DNA of 64,000 nt, taken from contig NZ_JAAVUV010000005.1 in assembly GCF_018449635.1 (NCBI RefSeq), positions 1-64,000 of the forward strand, read 5' to 3'. Below, in pieces: positions 41,828-50,504 of this stretch; positions within the stretch are counted from its first letter, which is position 1; every line of letters starts with the position of its first letter. The translations under genes and the position numbers were made by a program. The DNA is from Caballeronia sp. dw_276. Its GTDB lineage: Bacteria; Pseudomonadota; Gammaproteobacteria; Burkholderiales; Burkholderiaceae. Under the pieces are notes generated by a model. It searched no databases. It worked only from the letters and a program-made list of their open reading frames with translations, and was not told the origin of the DNA.

Positions 41828-43357
41828 TCAAGCCGCGCCGTGCGATGCAAACTGCAGCGGGCAGAATCCGGCGATCTTGCCGCTCGTGACCTGCTTCGCA
41901 ACCGCCACGATATCCGGCGCGAAGTAATGATCGAGCTCGTAATGCTCGACATCGGCGCGAATGGATTGCATGACCGGCTGCAAGCGCGGACTTGTCATAT
42001 GCGGCGCTCTCAGATCCACGCCTTGCGCCGCCGCGAGCAGTTCGATCGCGAGGATATGCGTCACGTTCTCGGCAATGTCTCCGAGCTTGCGGGCGGCGAA
42101 CGTCGCCATTGAAACGTGATCCTCCTGATTCGCCGATGTCGGCAGCGAGTCCACCGACGCCGGATGCGCGTAAGTCTTGTTCTCCGACGCAAGCGCTGCC
42201 GCCGTCACATGCGCGATCATGAAGCCCGAGTTCACACCGCCATCGCGAACGAGGAAAGGCGGCAAGCCCGAAAGCGTTGCGTCGATCAACAAGGCAATGC
42301 GACGCTCCGCCAATGCGCCGATTTCAGAGGCGGCAATGGCGAGGTTATCGGCGGCAAACGCAACCGGCTCCGCGTGGAAATTGCCGCCCGAAAGCACTTC
42401 GCCCGTGTCCGGGAAAATCAGCGGATTGTCCGATACGGCATTCGCTTCGATCAGCAGCACGTTGCCCGCATGACGAATCTGGTCGAGACACGCGCCCATG
42501 ACTTGCGGCTGGCATCGAAGGCTGTACGGGTCCTGGACCTTGTCGCAATCCTGATGCGACAGATTGATGTCCGAGCCTTCCAGCAATGTGCGATACGCAG
42601 CGGCTGCATCGATCTGGCCTTGATGGCCGCGCAACGCGTGGATGCGGGCATCGAAGGGAACGACGGAACCTTCGGCGGCGTCCACCGACAACGCGCCCGA
42701 CACCAGGCCCGTGCGATACAGATCTTCGATAGCGAACATGTTGTACAACGCGAGCGCCGTGGATGCCTGTGTGCCATTGAGCAAAGCGAGACCTTCCTTG
42801 GCCTGCAGCGTCAGCGGTTCGAGGCCCACTGATTTGAGGCCATCGAGCGCGGGAACGAGTTTTCCGTCCAGGAACACCTCGCCGATACCCATCAACACGC
42901 CCGACATATGCGCGAGCGGTGCGAGATCGCCCGATGCACCAACCGATCCCTTGACCGGAATCACAGGCAGCACGTCCGCGTTGAACAGCGTGATCATGGC
43001 GTCCATCACCTTGCGGCGAATGCCGGAATGACCGCGCCCGAGGCTAGACAATTTCAGCGCCATCAACAAACGGACGACGGGCGGCGACATTGGCTCGCCC
43101 ACCCCGACCGCGTGCGACAGAACCAGATTGCGCTGCAGGAGTTCGAGCTGGTCGGCGGGGATGTGGGTGTTCGCAAGGCGGCCAAAACCCGTGTTGATGC
43201 CGTAGGCCGGGAGGCCTTTTGCAGCGATGTCCTCGACCGCTTTTGCGCTGGCGTCGATTGCCGCGTGGCTTGCGGGATCGAGTTCGAGCCGGACGCGTTC
43301 GCGCGCGATCTGGCGCAGTTGCGGGAGGGTCAGTTTGCCGGGGGTGAGCTTGATCAT
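41828..43357 (-). CDS. hutH: Histidine ammonia-lyase
   Basis: 509 residues, a normal length. ATG 43357 has AAGGA upstream; an in-frame extension to 43396 lacks support. The MIO-forming Ala-Ser-Gly is at 141-143 ([12 protein letters not shown]). The active-site Tyr lies in YGINTGFG, and [15 protein letters not shown] is the typical histidine-lyase segment. It releases ammonia from L-histidine to give urocanate. The rest of the classical hut operon (hutU, hutI, hutG or hutF) is not in the window, so urocanate must be used by genes elsewhere, or this copy serves the adjacent oxidative cluster. Its promoter region has two or three HutC-like sites. Confidence 0.92.
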   Translation of the reverse strand: MIKLTPGKLTLPQLRQIARERVRLELDPASHAAIDASAKAVEDIAAKGLPAYGINTGFGRLANTHIPADQLELLQRNLVLSHAVGVGEPMSPPVVRLLMALKLSSLGRGHSGIRRKVMDAMITLFNADVLPVIPVKGSVGASGDLAPLAHMSGVLMGIGEVFLDGKLVPALDGLKSVGLEPLTLQAKEGLALLNGTQASTALALYNMFAIEDLYRTGLVSGALSVDAAEGSVVPFDARIHALRGHQGQIDAAAAYRTLLEGSDINLSHQDCDKVQDPYSLRCQPQVMGACLDQIRHAGNVLLIEANAVSDNPLIFPDTGEVLSGGNFHAEPVAFAADNLAIAASEIGALAERRIALLIDATLSGLPPFLVRDGGVNSGFMIAHVTAAALASENKTYAHPASVDSLPTSANQEDHVSMATFAARKLGDIAENVTHILAIELLAAAQGVDLRAPHMTSPRLQPVMQSIRADVEHYELDHYFAPDIVAVAKQVTSGKIAGFCPLQFASHGAA

Positions 43358-43406
43358 CGGTGTTGTCCTTGGCTTGTCAGGCTTGCGCGTTTTCACGCAG
43401 GGCTAT

Positions 43407-43420
43407 CTTGTCTATACAAG
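43407..43420. promoter_or_regulatory. HutC-like operator upstream of hutH (site 1)
   Basis: CTTGTCTATACAAG has 6-bp perfect arms (CTTGT/ACAAG plus the flanking pair) about a central CTAT, and lies 50-63 bp before the hutH start. It matches the extended HutC palindrome better than any other site in the window. Confidence 0.65.
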
Positions 43421-43450
43421 AGCATAACCGCGAGTCTAGGACAACAAAAT

Positions 43451-43463
43451 CGGTATATACAAG
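43451..43463. promoter_or_regulatory. HutC-like operator upstream of hutH (site 2)
   Basis: CGGTATATACAAG contains the GTATATAC palindrome at 43453-43460, the same core found at 37633 and 37755. It lies 44 bp from site 1. A further GTCTATAC at 43621-43628, just inside the end of the response-regulator gene, may be a chance match. Confidence 0.62.
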
Positions 43464-43486
43464 TATTTTCTGACTTCGATAACGTG

Positions 43487-43508
43487 AAAAACGCCCTGAA
43501 ATGGGCGT
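43487..43508 (-). terminator. Rho-independent terminator of the response-regulator gene
   Basis: Read on the minus strand, ACGCCC-ATTTCA-GGGCGT forms a GC-rich 6-bp hairpin followed by a run of five T. It lies about 115 bp after the stop of the LuxR-type response-regulator gene (43623) and before the hutH promoter sites, so it separates the amide operon from hutH. Confidence 0.72.
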
Positions 43509-43622
43509 CAAAGCCTGCTACACCGGCATCTTGAGCGGAAACTGAAGCAATCGATTCAAATCGTCAAATTTTAAAATTTCAATATTTGCTTCAATCGTTT
43601 CCTCGGGCTTTAAAATTCCTGT

Positions 43623-44573
43623 CTATACCGCATTCCGCGCGATGTTTAGCGCTGCAGCGGCCGCAGCGGTGCGGGTTTCCACACCAAGCTTCTCGAAGAT
43701 ATGCTCCAGGTGCTTGTTCACCGTTCGCGGTTTCATGCCGAGAATCTCGCCTATGTCCCGATTCGTTTTCCCACGCGATAACCACAATAAAACCTCCGCT
43801 TCCCGCTGCGTCAGGGTGAAACGCGAGGCGAGATCGGCCGTATCACGGCCATCGGCATGTTCTTCGAAGACGACGATCCAGGTCCCGCGATTCGCCGCGC
43901 CCGCAATCCGGGCGATCAAGCGTTCGCCGCCCGGCAGGATTTCGACCGTTTGCGCGCGGTCTTCGCACGGAGCCGCCGTGTAGTCGAGCAACCAGTCGGC
44001 CAGCACGCCGGGCAAGCGCGTGAGCGGCGCGACCGCGGTGGCCACATCGCCGTCACCGCCATAAAAATGCGCAAGCCGCGATGGCGCAAGCGCGCTATGC
44101 CAGTGGACTTCGCCCTGCGCGCTTGCAATCACGGCCGCCCGCGAATTCAGTTCGAGCACGATATCCGCGTGACGCTGACTCGCCGCACGCCGGACATGCG
44201 CCGCGATCCGCGCAACGACCTCATCGGGGCGGATCGGCTTGGTCACGTAATCGATTCCCCCTACCCTGAAGCCCTTCACCACGTGCTGTGTATCGGCGAG
44301 CGCGGTCATGAAGATCACCGGAATATGCTTGTAGAGCGGATTGTTCTTGATCTGTTCGCAGGTTTCGAAGCCGTCCATGCCGGGCATGATGGCGTCGAGC
44401 AGGATCACGTCCGGCGTGAGGCGCGCGATGCGTTCGAGCGCGGACGCGCCATCCAGCGCAACGAGCACCGCGTAACCCGCGGCCACGAGCGCGCTCGACA
44501 GCATGGCGAGATTGTCGGGCGTGTCGTCGACGATAAGCACCACCGGGCGGCCCAGTGGAATGTCAGGCTGCAT
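43623..44573 (-). CDS. Response regulator: receiver plus LuxR-type DNA-binding domain
   Basis: 316 residues. ATG 44573 follows CGGAGCAACGCC and overlaps the kinase stop by 11 bp; the in-frame extension upstream is antisense-like shadow. The receiver (VVLIVDDTPDNLAMLS, phospho-acceptor Asp in VILLDAIMPGMDG, MTALAD, DYVTKP) is followed by a middle PAS-like stretch of about 100 residues and a LuxR helix-turn-helix (LTQREAEVLLWLSRGKTNRD, GMKPRTVNKHLEHIFEKLG). It is the cognate partner of the permease-kinase fusion and should act on the divergent urt promoter. Confidence 0.88.
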   Translation of the reverse strand: MQPDIPLGRPVVLIVDDTPDNLAMLSSALVAAGYAVLVALDGASALERIARLTPDVILLDAIMPGMDGFETCEQIKNNPLYKHIPVIFMTALADTQHVVKGFRVGGIDYVTKPIRPDEVVARIAAHVRRAASQRHADIVLELNSRAAVIASAQGEVHWHSALAPSRLAHFYGGDGDVATAVAPLTRLPGVLADWLLDYTAAPCEDRAQTVEILPGGERLIARIAGAANRGTWIVVFEEHADGRDTADLASRFTLTQREAEVLLWLSRGKTNRDIGEILGMKPRTVNKHLEHIFEKLGVETRTAAAAAALNIARNAV

Positions 44574-47500
44574 GAGGCGTTGCTCCGTCGGGGGTGGCTT
44601 GATCGCTTTTGCGTAGTTGCAGGTCGAGGTCATCGAGCATGAAACGGCGTGCTGATTCATGCAGCGGCGCGAGGGTATCGGCGAGTTCGGGATGGGTTTG
44701 CGCGGCCTCCTCCAACTGCGCGACAAAACCCTCCATATAACCGAGTTCGAGGTAGCGTCGCAGCTCCTCGGCGAGGGGTTCGGGCAACGGGACGTTTGGC
44801 GGCGGCGTGGATGCCGCGCTGTCCTGGCCCGTTGCGTCGGTGAGCCATTCGAACTTGAGCAAGGCCGCGACCTTGTCCAGCAGCAGCGGCACGTGCAACG
44901 GCTTCGCGAGGTAATCGTCGCAACCGGCCGCGGCGCCTTTTTCCACATCGCCCGCGAATGCGTTCGCCGACAGAATCAGAATGGGCGCTTCGCTTAAGCG
45001 GTGTTCGCGGATGAGCTGGCTTGCTTCGAAGCCGTCCATCGACGGCATGGCGACATCCATCACGATCAGGTCGACGTTGTTGGTGGCGAGCAGTTGCAGC
45101 GCCTGTGGTCCGCTGCTGGCTTCGAGCATGGTGAAACCCAGCGGTTCGAGCACGCCGGTAACGATACGGCGTTGATCGGTCAGGTCGTCGGCCACGAGAA
45201 CCGAACGGCGCGGGCCGGGATAACCGAGTACGTCGCGTGGACGCGGCACGAGCACGCGAGGCTCGCGCACTTCCGGCAGGAACAACTGGAGCACGAAGCG
45301 CGTGCCGGTGCCGACGCGGCTTTGCACATCCAGCCGCCCTCCCATCATCTCTGTCAGCAAGCGGCAGATCGTCAGCCCGAGACCCGTGCCATGATCGTTC
45401 GGACGCGCTGCTTCGCCACGTTCAAAGGGCAGGAAAATCGCTTCGAGTTGTGCGTCCGGAATGCCCGAACCCGTATCTTCTATTTCGAACGTCGCGAGAC
45501 CCCACGCGTGGCTCGTGCGCAAGCGCACGGAGCCTTCTGAGGTAAAGCGGACCGCATTGCCCAACAGATTGATCAGGATCTGGCGGACGCGTTTTTCATC
45601 GGCGCGAACGACGGCCGGCAAACGACCGCTCGTGTCCAGATGAAACGCCAGGCCTTTCTCCGCAGCTTGCGGTTCCATCATCGCGCCGAGTTGCGTAAGG
45701 AGTTCCGGCAGCGATACCTCGGAGACATCAAGCTGGAGTTTTCCCGCTTCGATCCGCGCGACGTCGAGCAGGCCATCGACGAGCGCGAGCAAATGTTCGC
45801 CACTCCGGTAGATGGTCGCAAGCGCGTCGCGTTGAGGCGCATCCACCGCGCCCGCTCCGCGCAGCAACAACTGCGCGTAGCCAAGGATGCTGTTGAGCGG
45901 CGTACGCAACTCGTGGCTCAGGCCGGTCACGTAGCGGCTTTTTGCGCGATTCGCCGCATCGGCGGCGGCGCTGGCTTGCTGCAGGCGAGCATCGGTGAGA
46001 CGGTGCGCTTCGATCTCCTGCATCAACAGCAACGTCTGCCGTTTCGATTCCTCCTGCGTGACCGCGCGGCTTTCCTTCGCGAGAACGAGCCACCACACGC
46101 CGATACATCCCACCAATGCGAGCGCAAAAAAAGCCTTGAGATAACCGCGAAGCAACGTATCGAGCGCGCTCTCATTGCTGGTGGCGAGCGTCAGCGCGGT
46201 CTGGCTGTACGAGAGATAAAGCATCGCGCCGAGCAGCGACAAGGTCACTGTCAGATAGATCAGGTAACGGCCGACGCGCAACGTCTGCGATGTAGGTTCC
46301 AAGGTGGGAAATGCGCGCTTCAACGCAGCAGTCAATTGCGATGAAAACCGCGCATGCGGTTTGCATGTGTCGCCACAACGCGAATCGAGCGAGCAGCACA
46401 GCGAACAAATAGCGCCTGCATAAGCCGGGCACGACGCCATGTCTTCCCGCTCGAACTGGTTCTCGCAGATCACGCAGCGCAAGACCGAACCGGCTTCCAG
46501 ATCGGCGCTGCCCCGCGCAAGATAAAAGCGTCCGCGCGTGGCGATGGCGATCAGCGGCGAGCACACGAAGGCCACCGCCAGCGCAATGAACGGCGCCAGC
46601 GCCTGCGCGATCTCGCCGAGATAACCCGCTTGCGATAGCGCCGCCGCCACCGACGCGATCAGCATTGCGCCGACGCCGACGGGGTTGACATCGTAGAGAT
46701 GGGCGCGCTTGAATTCGACGTCCTTCGGGCTGTAACCGAGCGGCTTGTTGATCACGAGATCGCCGACGAGCGCGCCGATCCATGCAATCGCCACGTTCGA
46801 ATACAACGCGAGCACCTTGCCGATCGCGCCGAACACGCCAAGCTCGACCAGCATCAGCGCGATCAGCACGTTGAACACGAGCCACACCACGCGCCCCGGA
46901 TGACTGTGCGTAAGGCGCGCGAAAAAATTCGACCACGCGAGCGAACCGGCATACGCGTTCGTCACGTTGATCTTCACCTGCGAGACGATCACGAAAAGCG
47001 TGGTTGCCGCAAGCGCGAAACCGGGTGTATCGAATACGTAGCGAAACGCGACGAGATACATCTGCGTGGGCTCGGTGGCGCGCGCCGGATCGATCTGGTT
47101 CTGCAGCGCGAGAAACATCAGGAACGCACCGCCGAGCATCTTGAGCGCCCCCGGCACGATCCATCCCGGACCTGCGGCGAGCATTGCACACCACCATCGG
47201 ACACGATTTTTCGCGGTGCGCGGCGGGAGGAACCGCAGGAAATCGACCTGCTCGCCGATCTGCACCACGAGCGCGAAGATCACCGTACAGGCCGCGCCGA
47301 AGGGCATCAGGCTGAACTCGCGGCCGCCCTGCGCGTAGCCCGCGAACGTGGCCCAGTCGGAGAAAAGATGCGGCTCGCGGATCAGGATCGCCACGTAAGG
47401 CGCGACCAGCAACACGATCCAGACAGGCTGGGTCCAGCTTTGCAATCGATTGATCAGCGTAATGCCGAACGTGACGAACGGCACGATCGCGAACGCGCTG

Positions 47501-48006
47501 ATCAGGTACGCAACGGCTATCGGCATGTGGAAATACATTTCCAGCGCGAGCGACATGATCGCGGCTTCCAGCGCGAAAAAAATAAACGTGAAGCCCGCGT
47601 AAATCAGCGATGTCACCGTCGAGCCGAGATAGCCGAACCCGGCGCCGCGCGTAAGCAGGTCCATGTCGACGCCGCAATTGGCCGCGTAATAACTGATGGG
47701 CAGTCCTGTCAGGAAGATCAGCACGGACGTCACGACGATCGCCCATACGGTGTTCGCAAAGCCGTAGTTCAGCGCAAGCGAGCCGCCGATCGCTTCCAGC
47801 GCCAAAAACGAAATTGCGCCCAGCGCCGTGTTCGCGACCCGGAACTCGCTCCACTTCCGGAACGACCGGGGCGTGAAGCGCAGCGCGTAGTCCTCGAGCG
47901 TTTCGTCGGCGACCCAGGCGTTGTAGTCGCGCCGGATCTTGACGATGCGCTGGGTGCCGAGCGCGGGCGCCGCGGCGGGGGTATCGGATGGATGCATAAG
48001 GCTCAT
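44563..48006 (-). CDS. NCS1 permease-histidine kinase-receiver hybrid sensor
   Basis: About 1147 residues from ATG 48006 (47997 and 48084 are alternatives). Residues about 20-495 are a full nucleobase/allantoin-type NCS1 permease of about twelve helices (ALEAIGGSLALNYG, SYYAANCGVDMDLLTRGAGF). Then comes a linker with eight cysteines (511, 514, 526, 534, 537, 538, 544, 548; CVICEN, CPAY, CSLCC, CGDTC), likely metal-binding. Two more helices precede a coiled coil, then the kinase (His698 in GLSHELRTPLNS; DTGSGIPDAQ; GTGLGLTICRL) and a receiver with Asp in IVMDVAMPSMDG. A helical tail may be Hpt-like. It is divergent from urtA. It probably senses urea, an amide or a nucleobase through the permease part. 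Confidence 0.9.
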   Translation of the reverse strand: MSLMHPSDTPAAAPALGTQRIVKIRRDYNAWVADETLEDYALRFTPRSFRKWSEFRVANTALGAISFLALEAIGGSLALNYGFANTVWAIVVTSVLIFLTGLPISYYAANCGVDMDLLTRGAGFGYLGSTVTSLIYAGFTFIFFALEAAIMSLALEMYFHMPIAVAYLISAFAIVPFVTFGITLINRLQSWTQPVWIVLLVAPYVAILIREPHLFSDWATFAGYAQGGREFSLMPFGAACTVIFALVVQIGEQVDFLRFLPPRTAKNRVRWWCAMLAAGPGWIVPGALKMLGGAFLMFLALQNQIDPARATEPTQMYLVAFRYVFDTPGFALAATTLFVIVSQVKINVTNAYAGSLAWSNFFARLTHSHPGRVVWLVFNVLIALMLVELGVFGAIGKVLALYSNVAIAWIGALVGDLVINKPLGYSPKDVEFKRAHLYDVNPVGVGAMLIASVAAALSQAGYLGEIAQALAPFIALAVAFVCSPLIAIATRGRFYLARGSADLEAGSVLRCVICENQFEREDMASCPAYAGAICSLCCSLDSRCGDTCKPHARFSSQLTAALKRAFPTLEPTSQTLRVGRYLIYLTVTLSLLGAMLYLSYSQTALTLATSNESALDTLLRGYLKAFFALALVGCIGVWWLVLAKESRAVTQEESKRQTLLLMQEIEAHRLTDARLQQASAAADAANRAKSRYVTGLSHELRTPLNSILGYAQLLLRGAGAVDAPQRDALATIYRSGEHLLALVDGLLDVARIEAGKLQLDVSEVSLPELLTQLGAMMEPQAAEKGLAFHLDTSGRLPAVVRADEKRVRQILINLLGNAVRFTSEGSVRLRTSHAWGLATFEIEDTGSGIPDAQLEAIFLPFERGEAARPNDHGTGLGLTICRLLTEMMGGRLDVQSRVGTGTRFVLQLFLPEVREPRVLVPRPRDVLGYPGPRRSVLVADDLTDQRRIVTGVLEPLGFTMLEASSGPQALQLLATNNVDLIVMDVAMPSMDGFEASQLIREHRLSEAPILILSANAFAGDVEKGAAAGCDDYLAKPLHVPLLLDKVAALLKFEWLTDATGQDSAASTPPPNVPLPEPLAEELRRYLELGYMEGFVAQLEEAAQTHPELADTLAPLHESARRFMLDDLDLQLRKSDQATPDGATPHAA

Positions 48007-48118
48007 GAATGCCGGTCGAAACGGGTAGATCGCACGAACATGCACTGGAGCGACGTGCGCGCGGCGGCCGGAATGCCGGTCCATACGCGCGTCGCGTCGT
48101 GAGTCTAGCGATCCATAA

Positions 48119-48161
48119 ATACGCGCGCTCTACGTCAAAAGACGTATTCCGGCGCGCGTAT
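48119..48161. promoter_or_regulatory. Nested palindrome between the sensor kinase and urtA
   Basis: The outer arms ATACGCGCGC (48119-48128) and GCGCGCGTAT (48152-48161) are perfect 10-bp complements. Inside them TACGTC-AAAA-GACGTA (48131-48146) is a perfect 6-bp-arm palindrome. The whole lies 78 bp before the urtA start and about 113 bp before the kinase start. A further ATACGCGCG lies at 48083-48091. The inner element suits a dimeric LuxR-type response regulator; the outer arms could form a cruciform or a second operator. Confidence 0.7.
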
Positions 48162-48238
48162 CGGCCACTTAACTTCTGCCCCATGCCAGCGCAACGCGTT
48201 CGAGCCGCGCGCTTATGAAACCTCCAAGGAGAATGTCC

Positions 48239-49513
48239 ATGCCCTTCGACGACCAGCCAGACGCCGCCGACAACACAGAAGCGATTTCCCAGCGCCGCCG
48301 CAAGCTGCTGCTCGGCCTTGCCGCCGCACCGGCGCTCGCCGCGCCCGCTTTCGCGTTCGGCCAGTCGCTGTCCACCGCCCAGGTGAACACCACGAAGCTC
48401 GCCGTCACCGATACTGAAGTCACCGTCGGCCAGTTGCATTCCGCCACGGGCACCATGGCGATCTCCGAGACGGGCTCGATTCAGGCCGAGCGTCTTGCCA
48501 TCGACCAGATCAACGCGGCGGGCGGCGTGCTCGGCCGCAAGATCAAGATCATTCAGGAGGACGGCGCGTCCGACTGGCCGACTTTCGCGGAGAAATCGAA
48601 GAAGCTGCTGGAAAACGATCACGTGGCGTGCGTGTTCGGATGCTGGACGTCGGCGTCGAGAAAAGCCGTGCTGCCGATTTTCGAACGCGACAACGGCCTG
48701 CTCTACTACCCGACGTTCTATGAAGGGCTGGAACAATCGAAGAACGTTTTTTATACCGGGCAGGAAGCCACCCAGCAAATTCTGTGGGGGCTCAACTGGG
48801 CTTCCCAGACGAAAAAAGCGAAGTCGTTTTTCCTGATTGGCTCGGACTACATCTGGCCGCGTACGTCGAACAAGATCGCGCGCAAGCATATCGAGGACCA
48901 TCTGCACCTAAAGGTGGTCGGTGAGGAGTATTACCCGCTCGGCCAGACGAACTTCAACTCGCTGATCAACAAGATCAAGATCGCCAAGCCCGATTGCATC
49001 TACGCAATCATCGTCGGCGGATCGAACGTTGCGTTCTACAAGCAACTCAAAGCGGCCGGCATCACCGCCGACAAACAATTCCTGCTGACCATCTCGGTGA
49101 CGGAAGACGAAGTGCTCGGCATCGGCGGCGAAAACTTCGCCGGCTTCTATTCGGCGATGAAGTACTTCGAATCGCTCGACAACGCCAACAACAAAGCCTT
49201 CGTTTCCGCGTTCAAGGCGAAATACGGACCGAAATCGGTGATCGGCGACGTCACGCAGGCGGCCTACCTCGGGCCGTGGCTATGGAAAGCGGGCGTCGAA
49301 AAGGCGGGCAGTTTCGATGTCGACAAGGTGGTCGCGGCGTCGCCCGGCATCGAACTGAAAACAGCGCCCGAAGGCTACGTGAAGATCCATCCGAACCATC
49401 ACTTGTGGAGCCGCACACGCATTGGCTTGGCGCAGGCCGACGGGCAGTTCAAGGTGGTCGCGGAGTCGCCGGATCTGATCGAGCCGAATCCGTTCCCGAA
49501 GGGTTATCAGTAA
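48239..49513 (+). CDS. urtA: Urea/short-amide ABC binding protein
   Basis: 424 residues. ATG 48239 is 7 bp after AAGGAG, better than ATG 48233 or 48215. A Tat-like leader (QRRRKLLLGLAAAPALAAP) leads to a family 5 binding protein. UrtA/FmdD signatures are VTVGQLHSATGTMAISET, IIQEDGASDWPTFAEKSKKL, VFGCWTSASRKAVLP, PTFYEGLEQSKNVFYTGQ and KIHPNHHLWSRTRIG. It is first of the urtABCDE-fmdAB operon. Because a formamidase ends the operon, the carried amide may be formamide or a short amide as well as urea. Confidence 0.93.
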   Translation: MPFDDQPDAADNTEAISQRRRKLLLGLAAAPALAAPAFAFGQSLSTAQVNTTKLAVTDTEVTVGQLHSATGTMAISETGSIQAERLAIDQINAAGGVLGRKIKIIQEDGASDWPTFAEKSKKLLENDHVACVFGCWTSASRKAVLPIFERDNGLLYYPTFYEGLEQSKNVFYTGQEATQQILWGLNWASQTKKAKSFFLIGSDYIWPRTSNKIARKHIEDHLHLKVVGEEYYPLGQTNFNSLINKIKIAKPDCIYAIIVGGSNVAFYKQLKAAGITADKQFLLTISVTEDEVLGIGGENFAGFYSAMKYFESLDNANNKAFVSAFKAKYGPKSVIGDVTQAAYLGPWLWKAGVEKAGSFDVDKVVAASPGIELKTAPEGYVKIHPNHHLWSRTRIGLAQADGQFKVVAESPDLIEPNPFPKGYQ

Positions 49514-49549
49514 TTCCCTGCTTCAACTCTGCCCTACAAGGAACCCGTC

Positions 49550-50467
49550 ATGTCCGCCACCGATATGTTGAACATTACGCTGATGCAAGGCTTCGCCGGC
49601 CTGAGCCTCTTCAGCGTGCTGCTGCTGATGGGGCTCGGCCTCGCGGTGATCTTCGGACAGATGGGCGTCATCAACATGGCGCACGGCGAGTTCATGACCA
49701 TCGGTGCGTACACGGTCTACGTGTTCTCCAAGTGGGCCGAGTCGATGGGCACCGTCGCCACCAACATGTTCCTGCCGCTTGCCATCGTCGCTGCGTTTGC
49801 CATTGCCTTCGTGTTCGGCTGGATAGTCGAGTGGGTGCTTATCCGGCATCTGTACAAACGCCAGCTCGACACCTTGCTCGCGACCTGGGGCCTGAGCCTC
49901 GGCATGCAGCAGACGTTCCGCTCGACTTTCGGCCCGAAGGAAGTCAGCCCGACGCTGCCGGACTGGCTGATGGGATCGTGGTCGCCGGCTCCGGGGCTCG
50001 ACATTCCCATCAACGGCCTGTTCGTCATGTGCCTTGCAATCCTGCTCACCGGCGGCGTACTCGCGGCGATGTATCGATCGCGATGGGGCTTGCGAGTGCG
50101 CGCCACCGTCAACAACCGGACGATGGCCAACGCTGCCGGCATCGATACAAAACGCACCGACCGCCTGACGTTCGCCATCGGTTGCGGCATGGCGGGTGTG
50201 GCGGGCGCGGCGTTCACGACCATTGGATCGACGGGGCCGACGAGCGGTTCGCTGTATATCGTCGACTCGTTCCTGGTCGTCACGTTTGGTGGTGCGGCAA
50301 GCTTGCTTGGCACCGTGGCCTCGGCCTTCGGAATCGCGCAGACCCAGTCCATCAGCGAGTTCTTTCTCACTGGATCGTCGGCGCGCGTGATCACGCTGCT
50401 CGCCGTCGTGCTGATCCTGATGGCGCGTCCGCAAGGTCTTTTCGCGTCCAAGGTGCGGCGTGTCTGA
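49550..50467 (+). CDS. urtB: Urea/amide ABC permease
   Basis: 305 residues, LivH-type permease. It has LGLAVIFGQMGVINMAHGEF, the classic branched-chain/urea permease motif, then RATVNNRTMANAAGIDTKRT and GTVASAFGIAQTQSISEF near the C terminus, typical of UrtB. It starts 36 bp after urtA. The next gene starts 37 bp after its stop. Confidence 0.93.
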   Translation: MSATDMLNITLMQGFAGLSLFSVLLLMGLGLAVIFGQMGVINMAHGEFMTIGAYTVYVFSKWAESMGTVATNMFLPLAIVAAFAIAFVFGWIVEWVLIRHLYKRQLDTLLATWGLSLGMQQTFRSTFGPKEVSPTLPDWLMGSWSPAPGLDIPINGLFVMCLAILLTGGVLAAMYRSRWGLRVRATVNNRTMANAAGIDTKRTDRLTFAIGCGMAGVAGAAFTTIGSTGPTSGSLYIVDSFLVVTFGGAASLLGTVASAFGIAQTQSISEFFLTGSSARVITLLAVVLILMARPQGLFASKVRRV

Positions 50468-50504
50468 GCGCGTTGAACCTGTTCCACTTTCATCGGAGTT
50501 CGCC

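Noticed and set aside
43621-43628. GTCTATAC at the end of the response-regulator gene as a third hutH operator
   Set aside because: It lies in or at coding sequence, about 260 bp from the hutH start and behind a terminator; likely chance, so only mentioned.
46699-48102. A 467-codon plus-strand frame opposite the NCS1 permease part
   Set aside because: Low-complexity charged product antisense to a clear membrane protein gene.
46172-48907. A 911-codon open frame on the minus strand, out of frame with the sensor kinase
   Set aside because: It overlaps the kinase in another frame and runs antisense into urtA. Its product is Arg/Ala-rich without any domain, a GC-rich shadow of real codons.
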